42,130 nt of DNA from a virus: IMG/VR virus record IMGVR_UViG_3300034062_004471, positions 1 to 42,130 of that record. One strand, given 5' to 3'. The position numbers were made by a program, and so were the translations under genes. The notes under the pieces are model-generated. The model saw nothing but the letters and a program-made list of their open reading frames with translations. It did no database searches and was not told the DNA's origin. Below, piece by piece: positions 1-5,833 of this stretch (position 1 is the stretch's first letter; the number at the start of each line of letters is the position of its first letter).

Positions 1-226
1 TGTTGTTCCAAGAACGATAGTTAGTGCGTAGGTTTTCAGCCTTTGAGAAGTTGGCAATAGCCCACTCACCAATTTGCTTTTTCCAAGCCTCATAAGCAAC
101 TGTGTGCTTGCGTTCGTTTTCTCCTTGTGTTGCGTAGTCCATCTCTAGTTTTGCTAGTGATGCCTCTAGTCCTGCGATTACTCGCTGAGTAGGGATTTTT
201 ACTGAGATTGCTTTTCCTCTAGCCAT
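1..226 (-). CDS. Hypothetical phage protein, C-terminus cut by the window edge
   Basis: An open frame starts at the ATG at 224-226 and runs leftwards off the window with no stop, giving at least 75 residues. It begins MARGKAISVKIPTQRVIAGL and is a charged, largely helical protein without a motif I recognise. A purine-rich AAAAGAAAAGAG tract precedes the start. Its coding and spacing match the other left-arm microgenes. Function unknown. Confidence 0.6.
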   Translation of the reverse strand, partial: MARGKAISVKIPTQRVIAGLEASLAKLEMDYATQGENERKHTVAYEAWKKQIGEWAIANFSKAENLRTNYRSWNN

Positions 227-318
227 TTGTTTTCTCTTTTCTTTTGTGGGGTATTAGTTGGGGGTGTGTGAGCCTTTTTGTATCTTGCTCAGGATAGTTT
301 TTAGCGTTATTGCTAAAC

Positions 319-483
319 TTACTTTGCCGTCCAAGTTGTATAACGGGTTGCGCCATTTACATCTAACTTTACACGAACATTTCCATTAGCCTGTGGTGTA
401 ATTTCTGTAATTACTCCGCTGACCTTTGACTTCTGTGTTGTGAAAGTGTCGCCGACCTTGTATGTTGCTGTTGCTACTGCCAT
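319..483 (-). CDS. Small SH3-like/KOW-like microprotein
   Basis: A 54-residue protein starting MAVATATYKVGDTFTTQKSK. The pattern Y-x-x-G-D-x-F-T-T-x-K-S-x-V-S-G-x-I is shared with the next gene at 589-759, so the two are paralogues. The pattern suggests a small beta-barrel (SH3/KOW-like) fold, which is inference. It has its own sigma70-type promoter (528-557). No function can be assigned. Confidence 0.65.
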   Translation of the reverse strand: MAVATATYKVGDTFTTQKSKVSGVITEITPQANGNVRVKLDVNGATRYTTWTAK

Positions 484-517
484 TTTTTTCTCTTTTCTGT
501 TTAGGGGTTGTTATTTG

Positions 518-557
518 GTTATACCTAAGTATAACATTTTGCGGATAAAAATGTCAA
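518..557 (-). promoter_or_regulatory. Sigma70-type promoter overlapping a GTTATAC/GTATAAC inverted repeat
   Basis: On the minus strand TTGACA (557-552) is followed 18 bp later by TATACT (533-528), preceded by a TG extended -10. The -10 lies inside a 7-bp inverted repeat with a 4-nt centre (518-535), a likely repressor site. It drives the gene at 319-483. Confidence 0.7.
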
Positions 558-573
558 ATCTAAACCTGACATT

Positions 574-588
574 TCTCACATTGTGAGA
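574..588. promoter_or_regulatory. Palindrome TCTCACA-T-TGTGAGA upstream of a promoter
   Basis: A perfect 7+1+7 palindrome lies about 60 bp upstream of the predicted transcription start for 319-483. It is built from the same TCACA/TGTGA half-sites as the CRP-type boxes further right, but in inverted arrangement with a 1-bp centre. It also overlaps nearly the end of the gene at 589-759. Confidence 0.5.
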
Positions 589-759
589 TTACTTAGAGGT
601 CTTGACCATAGCAAGGCGTTGTGCGCCATTTGCCAAAATCAGACTAACTCTGGTAACCTTATTAGACATTGGTGTAAAACCTGCGATACGACCTGTAACG
701 CCTGTCTTGCTGGTTGTGAATAAATCACCAATTTGGTAAGTGTATCCGTGAAGTGTCAT
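589..759 (-). CDS. Small SH3-like/KOW-like microprotein, paralogue of 319-483
   Basis: A 56-residue protein starting MTLHGYTYQIGDLFTTSKTG. The ATG at 757-759 is chosen because an AAAGG ribosome site lies just upstream and because alignment with the neighbouring paralogue begins there; an in-frame ATG further upstream (888) would add 43 residues of implausible sequence. It is downstream of a TATACT box at 798-803. Function unknown. Confidence 0.65.
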   Translation of the reverse strand: MTLHGYTYQIGDLFTTSKTGVTGRIAGFTPMSNKVTRVSLILANGAQRLAMVKTSK

Positions 760-797
760 TTGGGTCTTGCCTTTCGTTGTGGGGGTTAATTGCTTAT

Positions 798-803
798 AGT
801 ATA
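798..803 (-). promoter_or_regulatory. -10 box (TATACT) for 589-759
   Basis: TATACT on the minus strand, with a CTGACA-like -35 only 15 bp upstream. Predicted start of transcription near 791, leaving a roughly 30-nt leader with a ribosome site. Weaker than the neighbouring promoters. Confidence 0.4.
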
Positions 804-876
804 ATTTTAGCAAAAAAATGTCAGAAATACAAATCCTGGGGGGGGTTCTGGGGTGTGTTCTTAAACACATCTTAAA

Positions 877-916
877 GGCGTGTCGCAACTTGACAAATCA
901 AGTTTTGCGGACGTGG
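877..916. repeat. Inter-operon module A: GGCGTGTCG ... GGACGTGG with hairpin
   Basis: GGCGTGTCG (877-885) and GGACGTGG (909-916) bracket a hairpin whose inner stem AACTTGA/TCAAGTT has a CAAA loop (887-904). The same paired blocks recur at 3784-3848, 4929-4995 and 6193-6224. The stretch 760-998 otherwise holds no gene that I can see. Confidence 0.55.
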
Positions 917-998
917 ATCCCATGCAATTTTTATTGGTAAAAAAATAAAAGTACTATGCACCAAATTAAAAATATTATTTGCAGGGAATTCATTTATC

Positions 999-1733
999 TC
1001 ATTTCTTACTCGCAGAAAAAATTATGTCACTCTTAGAGTATACACAAAGTGAGCAAGAAACGCAAGCGCTACCTTGTTGAGATATAAGTTTAATTTGTTT
1101 ATTATTCTCAGGACACTTAGCAGCGGGGCGACCAATCATTTCTTTTACATCGGCCTGGCCAATTGCAAAATTCTTAGCAAGATATGCCATTCTAACACCG
1201 CTATTAATTTTTAGATCAACGGCAGTTTTTACATTCTCGCTATCTGCAGAAAAATACAATGATAAATTAGATACATCCTTAAGAATAAGTGCAGCAGCCT
1301 TTACTCTAGTGTATACCCAGAATTGAATGTCGGGGTGCTTATCAATAACTACTTTCCAGGCATAGGTATAGGTATCGTTAAAGAAATCGCCGTCCCAGTG
1401 AATACGGAATAACTTAGGAGCGTCTTTCTTTTCACAATCAGATACAAAATCAACAATCATCTCATCAAGCAGGCGCACCATAGTTTCTCCGTCTGCGTCT
1501 TTCAGCAGGGACCAATTGTGCAATAGGTTAACCTTTACGGTTGGGAAGACTTTTTCAAGTTTTCCTGCGTAGCAAACGCTTTCACAAACACTAGTGGCAC
1601 CAGGGCACGAGAAAGCCTTTCCAGCAGGTAGGCCAAAGGTATTTGCGATACTTGCTTGTTTTCCATTAGGGGTGACGGCATTAGCGACCTTTCTATCTTT
1701 AGATCTTTTTAGTTTAAGTGTATTAGTAGTCAA
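999..1733 (-). CDS. GP88-like phage protein with two Cys clusters (probable Fe-S or Zn protein)
   Basis: A 244-residue protein reminiscent of the actinophage 'gene product 88' family. An N-terminal cluster C-x6-C-x3-C (CPGATSVCESVC, about residues 43-54) and a C-terminal cluster (KCPEN..., then CVSCSLC near residues 224-230) suggest an iron-sulphur or zinc site. The middle has the aromatic FRIHWDGDFF and FWVYTR segments typical of that family. It starts with TTG at 1731-1733 and overlaps the upstream gene by 11 nt, which implies translational coupling. The biochemical role is not known; the family name is from memory and needs a profile search. Confidence 0.6.
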   Translation of the reverse strand: MTTNTLKLKRSKDRKVANAVTPNGKQASIANTFGLPAGKAFSCPGATSVCESVCYAGKLEKVFPTVKVNLLHNWSLLKDADGETMVRLLDEMIVDFVSDCEKKDAPKLFRIHWDGDFFNDTYTYAWKVVIDKHPDIQFWVYTRVKAAALILKDVSNLSLYFSADSENVKTAVDLKINSGVRMAYLAKNFAIGQADVKEMIGRPAAKCPENNKQIKLISQQGSACVSCSLCVYSKSDIIFSASKK

Positions 1734-1899
1734 GGCCTAGACTCATTTCTAGAGCAATGTCTTCGTTATAGTGAGCGGACATTTCTTCTAGTAAGCAATG
1801 AGTGCACTTTTCTTCATATTCATCAACCGCATTTTCACGGCAAGAAGGGCAGGTGGTTGCGTAGTATTCATCATAGAATTCATCAGCGATATTTCCCAT
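1723..1899 (-). CDS. Zinc-ribbon microprotein
   Basis: A 58-residue acidic protein starting MGNIADEFYDEYY with CPSC and CTHC pairs, a typical zinc-ribbon layout. The ATG at 1897-1899 has an AAGGAG site about 10 nt upstream, better supported than a longer in-frame version. It is the second gene of the operon 2051-999 and overlaps the Cys-rich gene downstream of it. A zinc-binding nucleic-acid or protein adaptor is plausible but unproven. Confidence 0.65.
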   Translation of the reverse strand: MGNIADEFYDEYYATTCPSCRENAVDEYEEKCTHCLLEEMSAHYNEDIALEMSLGLDY

Positions 1900-1904
1900 A
1901 GGGG

Positions 1905-2051
1905 CTATTCTCCTTTTTGTTGTTTTTTTAATTGTAGCAGTTCGGACTGACATTTTTTACGGTTGTATTTCTTTTTATTAGGCACCGCAGAGGCAGCATT
2001 AGAACGGCGAAGTTCCATAAGTCTGCGTAATTCCTCTGAGTTTTTTTTCAT
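1905..2051 (-). CDS. Basic microprotein, first gene of a leaderless operon
   Basis: A 48-residue, Lys/Arg-rich peptide starting MKKNSEELRRLMELRRSN, probably a single amphipathic helix with a basic tail. The ATG (2049-2051) lies 5 nt after the -10 TAAGAT, so the transcript should begin at or next to the start codon. The basic character suggests nucleic-acid binding, which is inference only. Confidence 0.6.
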   Translation of the reverse strand: MKKNSEELRRLMELRRSNAASAVPNKKKYNRKKCQSELLQLKKQQKGE

Positions 2052-2056
2052 ACTTA

Positions 2057-2086
2057 ATCTTAGCATACAGGGGCAAAAAATGTCAA
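2057..2086 (-). promoter_or_regulatory. Sigma70-type promoter for operon 2051-999
   Basis: Minus strand TTGACA (2086-2081), 18-bp spacer, TAAGAT (2062-2057) with TGC extended -10. The start codon follows after 5 nt. A perfect CRP-type box lies just upstream at 2096-2111. Confidence 0.75.
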
Positions 2087-2095
2087 ATCTTAAAA

Positions 2096-2111
2096 TGTGA
2101 TAAATCTCACA
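2096..2111. promoter_or_regulatory. CRP/GlxR-type operator TGTGA-N6-TCACA
   Basis: An exact TGTGA-TAAATC-TCACA palindrome, 10 bp upstream of the -35 of the 2051-999 operon. One of five exact copies between 2096 and 6130. This matches the known consensus for CRP-family regulators in Proteobacteria and Actinobacteria. Confidence 0.7.
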
Positions 2112-2116
2112 GGGCG

Positions 2117-2162
2117 GGACGTGGACCACGTGCATTTTTGTGCGGGGAAGCACACAAAAATA
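2117..2162. repeat. Module B: GGACGTGG block, ACGTGG-A-CCACGT palindrome, terminator-like hairpin
   Basis: GGACGTGG (2117-2124) is part of a perfect 6+1+6 palindrome (2119-2131). Next to it ATTTTTGTG/CACAAAAAT form a 9-bp stem with a 10-nt loop just after the stop of the gene at 2170, probably the 3' end of the 3575-2170 operon. A similar but weaker arrangement follows the operon that ends at 999. Confidence 0.45.
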
Positions 2163-2169
2163 CTTTTAA

Positions 2170-2412
2170 CTATTCTTCTTGTTCAATAAAAACATACAAC
2201 GGAATTAAATCAGTATAACTATACTGTGTAAATTCTGTTTCACCAAATTCATTTTCGGTTTGTATGTCGTAGTTATCTCCTGTTGAATCACATTCAATAA
2301 AATTAACTTCAACGATGTCATCACCAATTTTAATTAAATCACCAAGCATTAATTGGTCGGGTGTTAAGTTATCTGCGTGGATCAATTCCATAGTTTCCAT
2401 TGTATCAGACAT
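2170..2412 (-). CDS. Acidic microprotein
   Basis: An 80-residue, strongly acidic protein starting MSDTMETMELIHADNLTPDQ. The segment LMLGDLIKIGDDIVEVNFIE suggests a small beta-rich domain, like the SH3-like paralogues of this arm. A GGAGG site precedes the ATG. It is the last gene of the 3575-2170 operon. Function unknown. Confidence 0.65.
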   Translation of the reverse strand: MSDTMETMELIHADNLTPDQLMLGDLIKIGDDIVEVNFIECDSTGDNYDIQTENEFGETEFTQYSYTDLIPLYVFIEQEE

Positions 2413-2413
2413 T

Positions 2414-2698
2414 CTATTCCTCCCAATCAGGTAGCCAAAATTCCAAGTGGTGTTGGCTTATGATAGCCCTCGCAGGTGCGTGAGTCATTCCCTTATAGAG
2501 AATCTGAAAGTCGCCAACCATAGGCATATCAATCATTCGGTCATAGTCCTCATCATAGTATGCGTCAATAGCCTCGATACAAGGTTTTACCATTTCTGCG
2601 GGGACGGGTGGATAGTGATTACCTTTAAGGTGATAAAGTAATTGTGTTTCTAAGTCTAAGACTTCATCTTTAATTCCAAGTGCGGTTATGCTTCCCAT
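2414..2698 (-). CDS. Hypothetical microprotein
   Basis: A 94-residue acidic protein starting MGSITALGIKDEVLDLETQL, rich in Asp, Glu, Tyr and Trp at the C-terminus. A GAGGAG site lies before the start and its ATG overlaps the previous stop (TAATG). No recognisable motif. Confidence 0.65.
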   Translation of the reverse strand: MGSITALGIKDEVLDLETQLLYHLKGNHYPPVPAEMVKPCIEAIDAYYDEDYDRMIDMPMVGDFQILYKGMTHAPARAIISQHHLEFWLPDWEE

Positions 2699-2841
2699 TA
2701 TATTTTCTCCTCTATGTCTGCGACATAAACATCGCTTCGTCTAATCATTCCATATTTTAAGTTACTATCGAACATATCAACGGCATCTTCTTCATTGTCT
2801 GCCTCGACATTTATAAAACAAGTAAATTCATATAGTGCCAT
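2698..2841 (-). CDS. Microprotein of a small acidic family
   Basis: A 47-residue protein, MALYEFTCFINVEADNEEDA at the start, with both ends in TAATG overlaps with its neighbours. The VEAxxExxAV pattern is shared with the gene at 5225-5374, so the two look like paralogues. The strict overlaps on both sides are strong evidence that this short frame is translated. Confidence 0.65.
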   Translation of the reverse strand: MALYEFTCFINVEADNEEDAVDMFDSNLKYGMIRRSDVYVADIEEKI

Positions 2842-3059
2842 TACGCTCTTACCTGAACCCTTCCATCTCGGTAGAATACTTTAGTGTAACACTTTCCTGT
2901 CGGTGTGTAAATATTCACTGTTGAGTATTCGTTAGCCATTCCCCAGTCGGTAAATCGGAAAAAACTTTCCCAAGCACCAAATTCGTTTTCATAGCGTTGT
3001 TCCCAGTGAGGTTTTGCCTCTGAGTCATACTGACAAGTTACTAGGTATTCATATTCCAT
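2841..3059 (-). CDS. Hypothetical aromatic-rich microprotein
   Basis: A 72-residue protein starting MEYEYLVTCQYDSEAKPHWE, rich in Tyr, Phe and Trp, and probably a compact beta-rich domain. It is coupled to both neighbours by TAATG overlaps. No family recognised. Confidence 0.6.
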   Translation of the reverse strand: MEYEYLVTCQYDSEAKPHWEQRYENEFGAWESFFRFTDWGMANEYSTVNIYTPTGKCYTKVFYRDGRVQVRA

Positions 3060-3202
3060 TATTCTGCCTCTTTCGTTGTAAATAGTGCGCCTTCATTAAG
3101 TAAGCCGACTTCCAAATTAAATAACTCATCTGAGTTTGCTTGCGACAAGTCTATCCAACCTGCGCCTTCATTGTCAATTCTAAATATTTCTATGTATCCC
3201 AT
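3059..3202 (-). CDS. Hypothetical microprotein
   Basis: A 47-residue acidic protein starting MGYIEIFRIDNEGAGWIDLS. Start and stop both overlap neighbouring genes (TAATG), as elsewhere in this operon. Function unknown. Confidence 0.6.
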   Translation of the reverse strand: MGYIEIFRIDNEGAGWIDLSQANSDELFNLEVGLLNEGALFTTKEAE

Positions 3203-3366
3203 TAGTTTTCACACTCACAATCTTTTGAGTAATCAAATTCGCAAAAATAGCAACCCATTAACTCGCTATGGGTTTTACACTGATAACGGAATTGGACTTC
3301 ATCACAACACAAGAAAGATAAATCCCAAATCCAATAGAATTCGTTTTGGTCAATAACACTAGCCAT
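3202..3366 (-). CDS. Cys-rich microprotein
   Basis: A 54-residue protein starting MASVIDQNEFYWIWDLSFLC with seven cysteines, including CC, C-x2-C (GCYFC) and C-x-C near the end (KDCECEN). The spacing suggests a zinc knuckle. It ends in a TAATG overlap with the next gene. Function unknown. Confidence 0.6.
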   Translation of the reverse strand: MASVIDQNEFYWIWDLSFLCCDEVQFRYQCKTHSELMGCYFCEFDYSKDCECEN

Positions 3367-3368
3367 AA

Positions 3369-3575
3369 TTACTCACCAACCTTTACTGCGATAGTCGCAA
3401 ATTTATTTCGCAAGCCTTTAGCATTGACCTCAATTAGATAGGCTTCGGTATTTTCTCCATACCAAATTCCTTCTCGCTTTTGAGCCGATACAATTTCGCC
3501 CTCAAAGTGGCGGTTGCGTGAGCGATAGTTTTTCCCTACAAGTAGGCTTTCTATTGTGTATAGTTTGGTAGCCAT
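3369..3575 (-). CDS. SH3-like microprotein, first gene of the 3575-2170 operon
   Basis: A 68-residue basic protein starting MATKLYTIESLLVGKNYRSR. It loosely resembles the small beta-barrel proteins at 319-483 and 589-759. An AGAGGT site precedes the ATG, about 26 nt after the predicted transcription start. Seven genes follow in tight coupling. Confidence 0.65.
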   Translation of the reverse strand: MATKLYTIESLLVGKNYRSRNRHFEGEIVSAQKREGIWYGENTEAYLIEVNAKGLRNKFATIAVKVGE

Positions 3576-3607
3576 TGGCAGACCTCTTTCTTTTTGTTGA
3601 TAATTCT

Positions 3608-3616
3608 ATCCTAGCA
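3608..3616 (-). promoter_or_regulatory. Extended -10 promoter (TGC-TAGGAT) for operon 3575-2170
   Basis: On the minus strand TGC precedes TAGGAT; no good -35 is visible. Predicted transcription start near 3601. Confidence 0.5.
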
Positions 3617-3759
3617 TAGCCCACTGACATTTTTAGTTAGGCTCGCCGTATCGGATAGACTTTCTTTATTTATTTTTTCTTACTATGTAAGTCTATATGA
3701 TTAAACTAAAAATATCAACTTACTAGCCAGTAAATCCAAATAGTGAGACGCTCAAGCCG

Positions 3760-3775
3760 TGTGATTAATCTCACA
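3760..3775. promoter_or_regulatory. CRP/GlxR-type operator (TGTGATTAATCTCACA)
   Basis: An exact TGTGA-N6-TCACA palindrome. The same 16-mer recurs identically at 4940-4955. It sits beside the GGCGTGTCG block and two DnaA boxes. Confidence 0.7.
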
Positions 3776-3783
3776 AAATTTCG

Positions 3784-3848
3784 GGCGTGTCGTAAACAAC
3801 TTCTTAAACACCTGTGGATAAGCCTGTGGATAACTTTTTGCCACGTCC
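3784..3848. other. Origin-like module C with two DnaA boxes
   Basis: GGCGTGTCG (3784-3792), then two exact DnaA boxes TTATCCACA on the minus strand (3821-3813 and 3833-3825, 12 bp apart), then GCCACGTCC (3840-3848). The flanking blocks are partly complementary (GGCGTG with CACG-T-CC). The intergenic stretch 3617-3887 holds no gene and also contains the short inverted repeats CTTAC/GTAAG and TTACT/AGTAA. A replication origin is a reasonable reading. Confidence 0.55.
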
Positions 3849-3854
3849 AAAATT

Positions 3855-3877
3855 TGAGCAGTTTTCAATCTTGCTCA
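3855..3877 (-). terminator. Hairpin terminator after operon 4736-3888
   Basis: On the minus strand TGAGCA / TGCTCA form a 6-bp stem with an 11-nt loop, followed by AAATTTT. A related sequence with the same TGAGCAAGAT core lies at about 275-297, after the gene ending at 319. Confidence 0.5.
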
Positions 3878-3887
3878 GGATCACAAT

Positions 3888-4013
3888 TTACTTTCGCAAA
3901 TCGTTTTTGATTTCTTGCCAATCTTCTTTTAGCATTGGCAACATCATTTTAAATAAAATAAAAACGCTACCCGCTAAAAATAGTTGAACCATTGTTGTTA
4001 GTAGTCTGCTCAT
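3888..4013 (-). CDS. Single-span membrane microprotein
   Basis: A 41-residue protein starting MSRLLTTMVQLFLAGSVFIL. A hydrophobic segment at about residues 4-26 is followed by a charged tail with LKEDWQEIKNDLRK. It begins in an ATGA overlap with the upstream gene. A role at the host membrane is likely, but a holin identity cannot be claimed. Confidence 0.55.
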   Translation of the reverse strand: MSRLLTTMVQLFLAGSVFILFKMMLPMLKEDWQEIKNDLRK

Positions 4014-4180
4014 TTTTCACAAGCCTTTCTAAAAGTTTCAAAATCAAATCGTGGATTATCTGCTTCGAACATTGAGCCAAAATCATTTACCAAATCGTGA
4101 AAAGTAAATTCATCTCCGATTAACTCTTTGAAAGATGAAAGAATTTCAGCAGTTGCGACATAGTCTTTACGAGTCATCAT
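4010..4180 (-). CDS. Hypothetical microprotein (MTRKDYVA type)
   Basis: A 56-residue protein starting MMTRKDYVATAEILSSFKEL. The pattern 'TRKDYVATAEIL' followed by acidic helices is seen in many small phage proteins of unknown function. Either of the two adjacent ATGs (4180 or 4177) could be used. It ends in an ATGA overlap with the membrane microgene. Confidence 0.65.
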   Translation of the reverse strand: MMTRKDYVATAEILSSFKELIGDEFTFHDLVNDFGSMFEADNPRFDFETFRKACEK

Positions 4181-4387
4181 TTATTCGGCCACCTTTAGAA
4201 TTGCGTAAGTGCCACGAGCATTAATTTCATCAAGTATTGGACCAAGCGCAGGCGCTACCAAATCCTTTAGCATTCCTTCAAGCATTGCGATTAAATCTGA
4301 GTGAGGAATAGCGAGTGCTTGTTGTGCTATTGGGTGAGTTTCATCGAACTCGGTTACGAACTTTAGTGTGTGTTCTACTTTAGTCAT
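4181..4387 (-). CDS. Hypothetical helical microprotein
   Basis: A 68-residue protein starting MTKVEHTLKFVTEFDETHPI, predicted to be mostly alpha-helical. AGGA precedes the ATG, and the next gene starts directly after its stop. No family recognised. Confidence 0.65.
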   Translation of the reverse strand: MTKVEHTLKFVTEFDETHPIAQQALAIPHSDLIAMLEGMLKDLVAPALGPILDEINARGTYAILKVAE

Positions 4388-4407
4388 TTATTTTATTTCC
4401 TATTCTT

Positions 4408-4551
4408 TTAGTTGTTAAATTGGTTTAGGTCTTGCTCAATACCAAAATCGCATTCGCAAGTTTCTACATCATAGTCAAAATCATTTCCAAAAAAGATTAG
4501 ACCTGTTGAATTACATTCCTCGCAGGGAATTGTTAAGACGGAGTTTATCAT
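4408..4551 (-). CDS. Zinc-ribbon microprotein
   Basis: A 47-residue protein starting MINSVLTIPCEECNSTGLIF with a CEEC pair and a CEC motif, likely metal-binding. Its ATG is in a TAATG overlap with the upstream gene. The N-terminal C-x2-C-x3-G resembles DnaJ-type zinc motifs, but only one such repeat is present. Confidence 0.6.
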   Translation of the reverse strand: MINSVLTIPCEECNSTGLIFFGNDFDYDVETCECDFGIEQDLNQFNN

Positions 4552-4736
4552 TAGAGAACCGCCTTTCCTCTAAGTGTTCCTGATACGCCTAAAGCGTCGC
4601 AAGATACTTTAACCGCAACACCAACGGGAAGTTGTGTTGGATAAGTTGAGATGAATTGAGCAACCGCACCACGAGAAGGGAGAGCGATTTTTTTAGTAGA
4701 ACCATTGAAGGTTTCTAGTGTTATAGTGTAAGTCAT
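4551..4736 (-). CDS. Small beta-rich protein, paralogue of 6817-7002
   Basis: A 61-residue protein starting MTYTITLETFNGSTKKIALP. It aligns over its full length with the plus-strand protein at 6817-7002 (pattern TLxxxxGxTKxxxxxxRxxxxFIxxY). AAAGGAAGTC precedes the start, the same ribosome-site string as before 6461. It is the first gene of the 4736-3888 operon. Function unknown. Confidence 0.7.
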   Translation of the reverse strand: MTYTITLETFNGSTKKIALPSRGAVAQFISTYPTQLPVGVAVKVSCDALGVSGTLRGKAVL

Positions 4737-4759
4737 TTATAGACTTCCTTTCTTTAAGT

Positions 4760-4778
4760 TGATAAGACTATCTTATCA
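4760..4778 (-). promoter_or_regulatory. Extended -10 promoter inside an 8-bp palindrome
   Basis: On the minus strand TGA-TAAGAT (4778-4770) lies within TGATAAGA-CTA-TCTTATCA (4760-4778), a perfect 8-bp inverted repeat and candidate repressor operator. It drives the 4736-3888 operon. Confidence 0.6.
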
Positions 4779-4801
4779 TTAGCCACCGACAAATTGGGCA
4801 C

Positions 4802-4853
4802 TTATTTGCTTAGGCTCACTGTGATACTGGTCACATTTATTTGCTAAGGCTCA
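4802..4853. repeat. Two 17-bp direct repeats (TTATTTGCT[T/A]AGGCTCA)
   Basis: Copies at 4802-4818 and 4837-4853 differ at one base and are 35 bp apart. Between them lies a perfect CRP-type box TGTGA-TACTGG-TCACA (4820-4835). A third copy, inverted and split by a 12-nt insert, is at 6373-6403. Confidence 0.6.
4820..4835. promoter_or_regulatory. CRP/GlxR-type operator TGTGA-TACTGG-TCACA
   Basis: An exact match to the consensus, upstream of the 4770-4778 promoter and between the two 17-bp direct repeats. Confidence 0.7.
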
Positions 4854-4928
4854 TTGCTTATTTATCTTTATTTAATTGTTATAGTAGCAATACTAGCAGA
4901 TAAAAGTCAAAAAGTCAAGTCCAAACAC

Positions 4929-4995
4929 GGCGTGTCGTATGTGATTAATCTCACATTATTTATACACAGCCTGTGGATAACTTTTTGGCACGTCC
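4929..4995. other. Origin-like module D with two DnaA boxes and a CRP-type box
   Basis: In order: GGCGTGTCG (4929-4937), TGTGATTAATCTCACA (4940-4955), DnaA box TTATACACA (4960-4968, plus strand), DnaA box TTATCCACA (4980-4972, minus strand), GGCACGTCC (4987-4995). It is near-identical in design to 3760-3848. No gene is visible in 4779-5000. Confidence 0.55.
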
Positions 4996-5022
4996 AAAAA
5001 TTGTAGAGTTTTATTTCTACAA
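4996..5022 (-). terminator. Intrinsic terminator after operon 6003-5036
   Basis: On the minus strand TTGTAGA / TCTACAA form a 7-bp stem with an 8-nt loop (5022-5001), followed directly by TTTTT. The GGACGTGCC block comes next. Confidence 0.75.
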
Positions 5023-5035
5023 CTTTTGTTTTTAT

Positions 5036-5137
5036 TTATTTTATTTTATCTAAAATCTTTTCTAACTCTTTTAGTTGTTCTAAGTTTAGATGATCCAAAT
5101 TAATTGCGTTAGAAAATCCAAATAAATCTTTTTCCAT
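5036..5137 (-). CDS. 33-residue helical microprotein
   Basis: A very short frame starting MEKDLFGFSNAINLDHLNLE and ending in a Leu/Lys-rich helix (LEKILDKIK). It lies 1 nt after the previous stop and just before a strong terminator. Likely coiled-coil or adaptor peptide; function unknown. Confidence 0.5.
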   Translation of the reverse strand: MEKDLFGFSNAINLDHLNLEQLKELEKILDKIK

Positions 5138-5138
5138 T

Positions 5139-5228
5139 TTAGTTTTCCTCAATTTCATCTAGTAGTTCCCAAAGGATTGGCTCTAACGCTTTTGCGCTTT
5201 CATCTAACTTTTCTTGTAGTGTTTTCAT
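5139..5228 (-). CDS. 29-residue acidic microprotein
   Basis: Starts MKTLQEKLDESAKALEPILW. It has the best ribosome site of this operon (GAGGAGGT) and an ATGA overlap with the upstream gene, so it is probably translated despite its size. Predicted as one amphipathic helix. Confidence 0.55.
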   Translation of the reverse strand: MKTLQEKLDESAKALEPILWELLDEIEEN

Positions 5229-5374
5229 TGAGTTACCTCCTCAACCATAAACGGGTCAAACTTAGCAATTTCATTTTCGCTAAGTGGGTAGAGTGTTTTA
5301 TTTAGAGCGAATACCGCTCTCATTTCATCTTCTGCCTCTACGACATAAGAAATTAGCACATTGTATTTAGTCAT
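5225..5374 (-). CDS. Acidic microprotein, paralogue of 2698-2841
   Basis: A 49-residue protein starting MTKYNVLISYVVEAEDEMRA. It shares the beta-strand plus VEAExExxAV pattern with the gene at 2698-2841. Coupled on both sides (TAATG, ATGA). Function unknown. Confidence 0.6.
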   Translation of the reverse strand: MTKYNVLISYVVEAEDEMRAVFALNKTLYPLSENEIAKFDPFMVEEVTQ

Positions 5375-5505
5375 TAATTTACTCCTTCTAAGAATAGTTC
5401 ATACATTGGTGAACAGGTTAAACAGATTGGATACTCAAAACGAAAATCAAAGAAATCATCTTCCATATTTATTTGGCAATTCTCGCAATAGGTTAAATCA
5501 CTCAT
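5374..5505 (-). CDS. Zinc-ribbon microprotein
   Basis: A 43-residue protein starting MSDLTYCENCQINMEDDFFD with CENC and CLTC pairs separated by about 20 residues, a simple zinc ribbon. Both ends overlap neighbours (TAATG). Confidence 0.6.
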   Translation of the reverse strand: MSDLTYCENCQINMEDDFFDFRFEYPICLTCSPMYELFLEGVN

Positions 5506-5669
5506 TATTTGACTCCCTTGTATAGAAAGTCCCAAGCCTTACGGCACATTAAAATTGACTCACAGTTATCGCAACAGATAGAGCCGTGAGGGTTAAGGTT
5601 TATGTCGTAGACATCAACAAATGTATGTGTCTTTCCACATACGGAATCAAGGCGTAGCATAGTGCTCAT
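5505..5669 (-). CDS. Cys-rich microprotein
   Basis: A 54-residue protein starting MSTMLRLDSVCGKTHTFVDV with a CCDNC-x6-C cluster near residue 35. Probable metal-binding. Coupled to both neighbours. Confidence 0.6.
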   Translation of the reverse strand: MSTMLRLDSVCGKTHTFVDVYDINLNPHGSICCDNCESILMCRKAWDFLYKGVK

Positions 5670-5833
5670 TTATTTTCTCCTTCGAATAGTTCTTTACACT
5701 TATTAGGATTTTCCCAATAAGGTTGCCCTTCGTGATAAAGGGCGGGGGCTAATACAACCTGACCGCAAGGGCATAGGTTCATTAAGCCTTTAGGGTAATC
5801 GCTTACAGTAGCGAATTTAGTCCAAATACTCAT
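5666..5833 (-). CDS. Cys-containing microprotein
   Basis: A 55-residue protein starting MSIWTKFATVSDYPKGLMNL with a CPCG motif and a distant Cys (NKCKEL). Possibly a minimal zinc finger. ATGA overlaps on both sides. Confidence 0.6.
   Translation of the reverse strand: MSIWTKFATVSDYPKGLMNLCPCGQVVLAPALYHEGQPYWENPNKCKELFEGENK

Noticed and set aside
3171-3356. Plus-strand 61-residue frame
   Set aside because: Antisense shadow of the minus-strand Cys-rich microgene, whose TAATG coupling to neighbours is strong.
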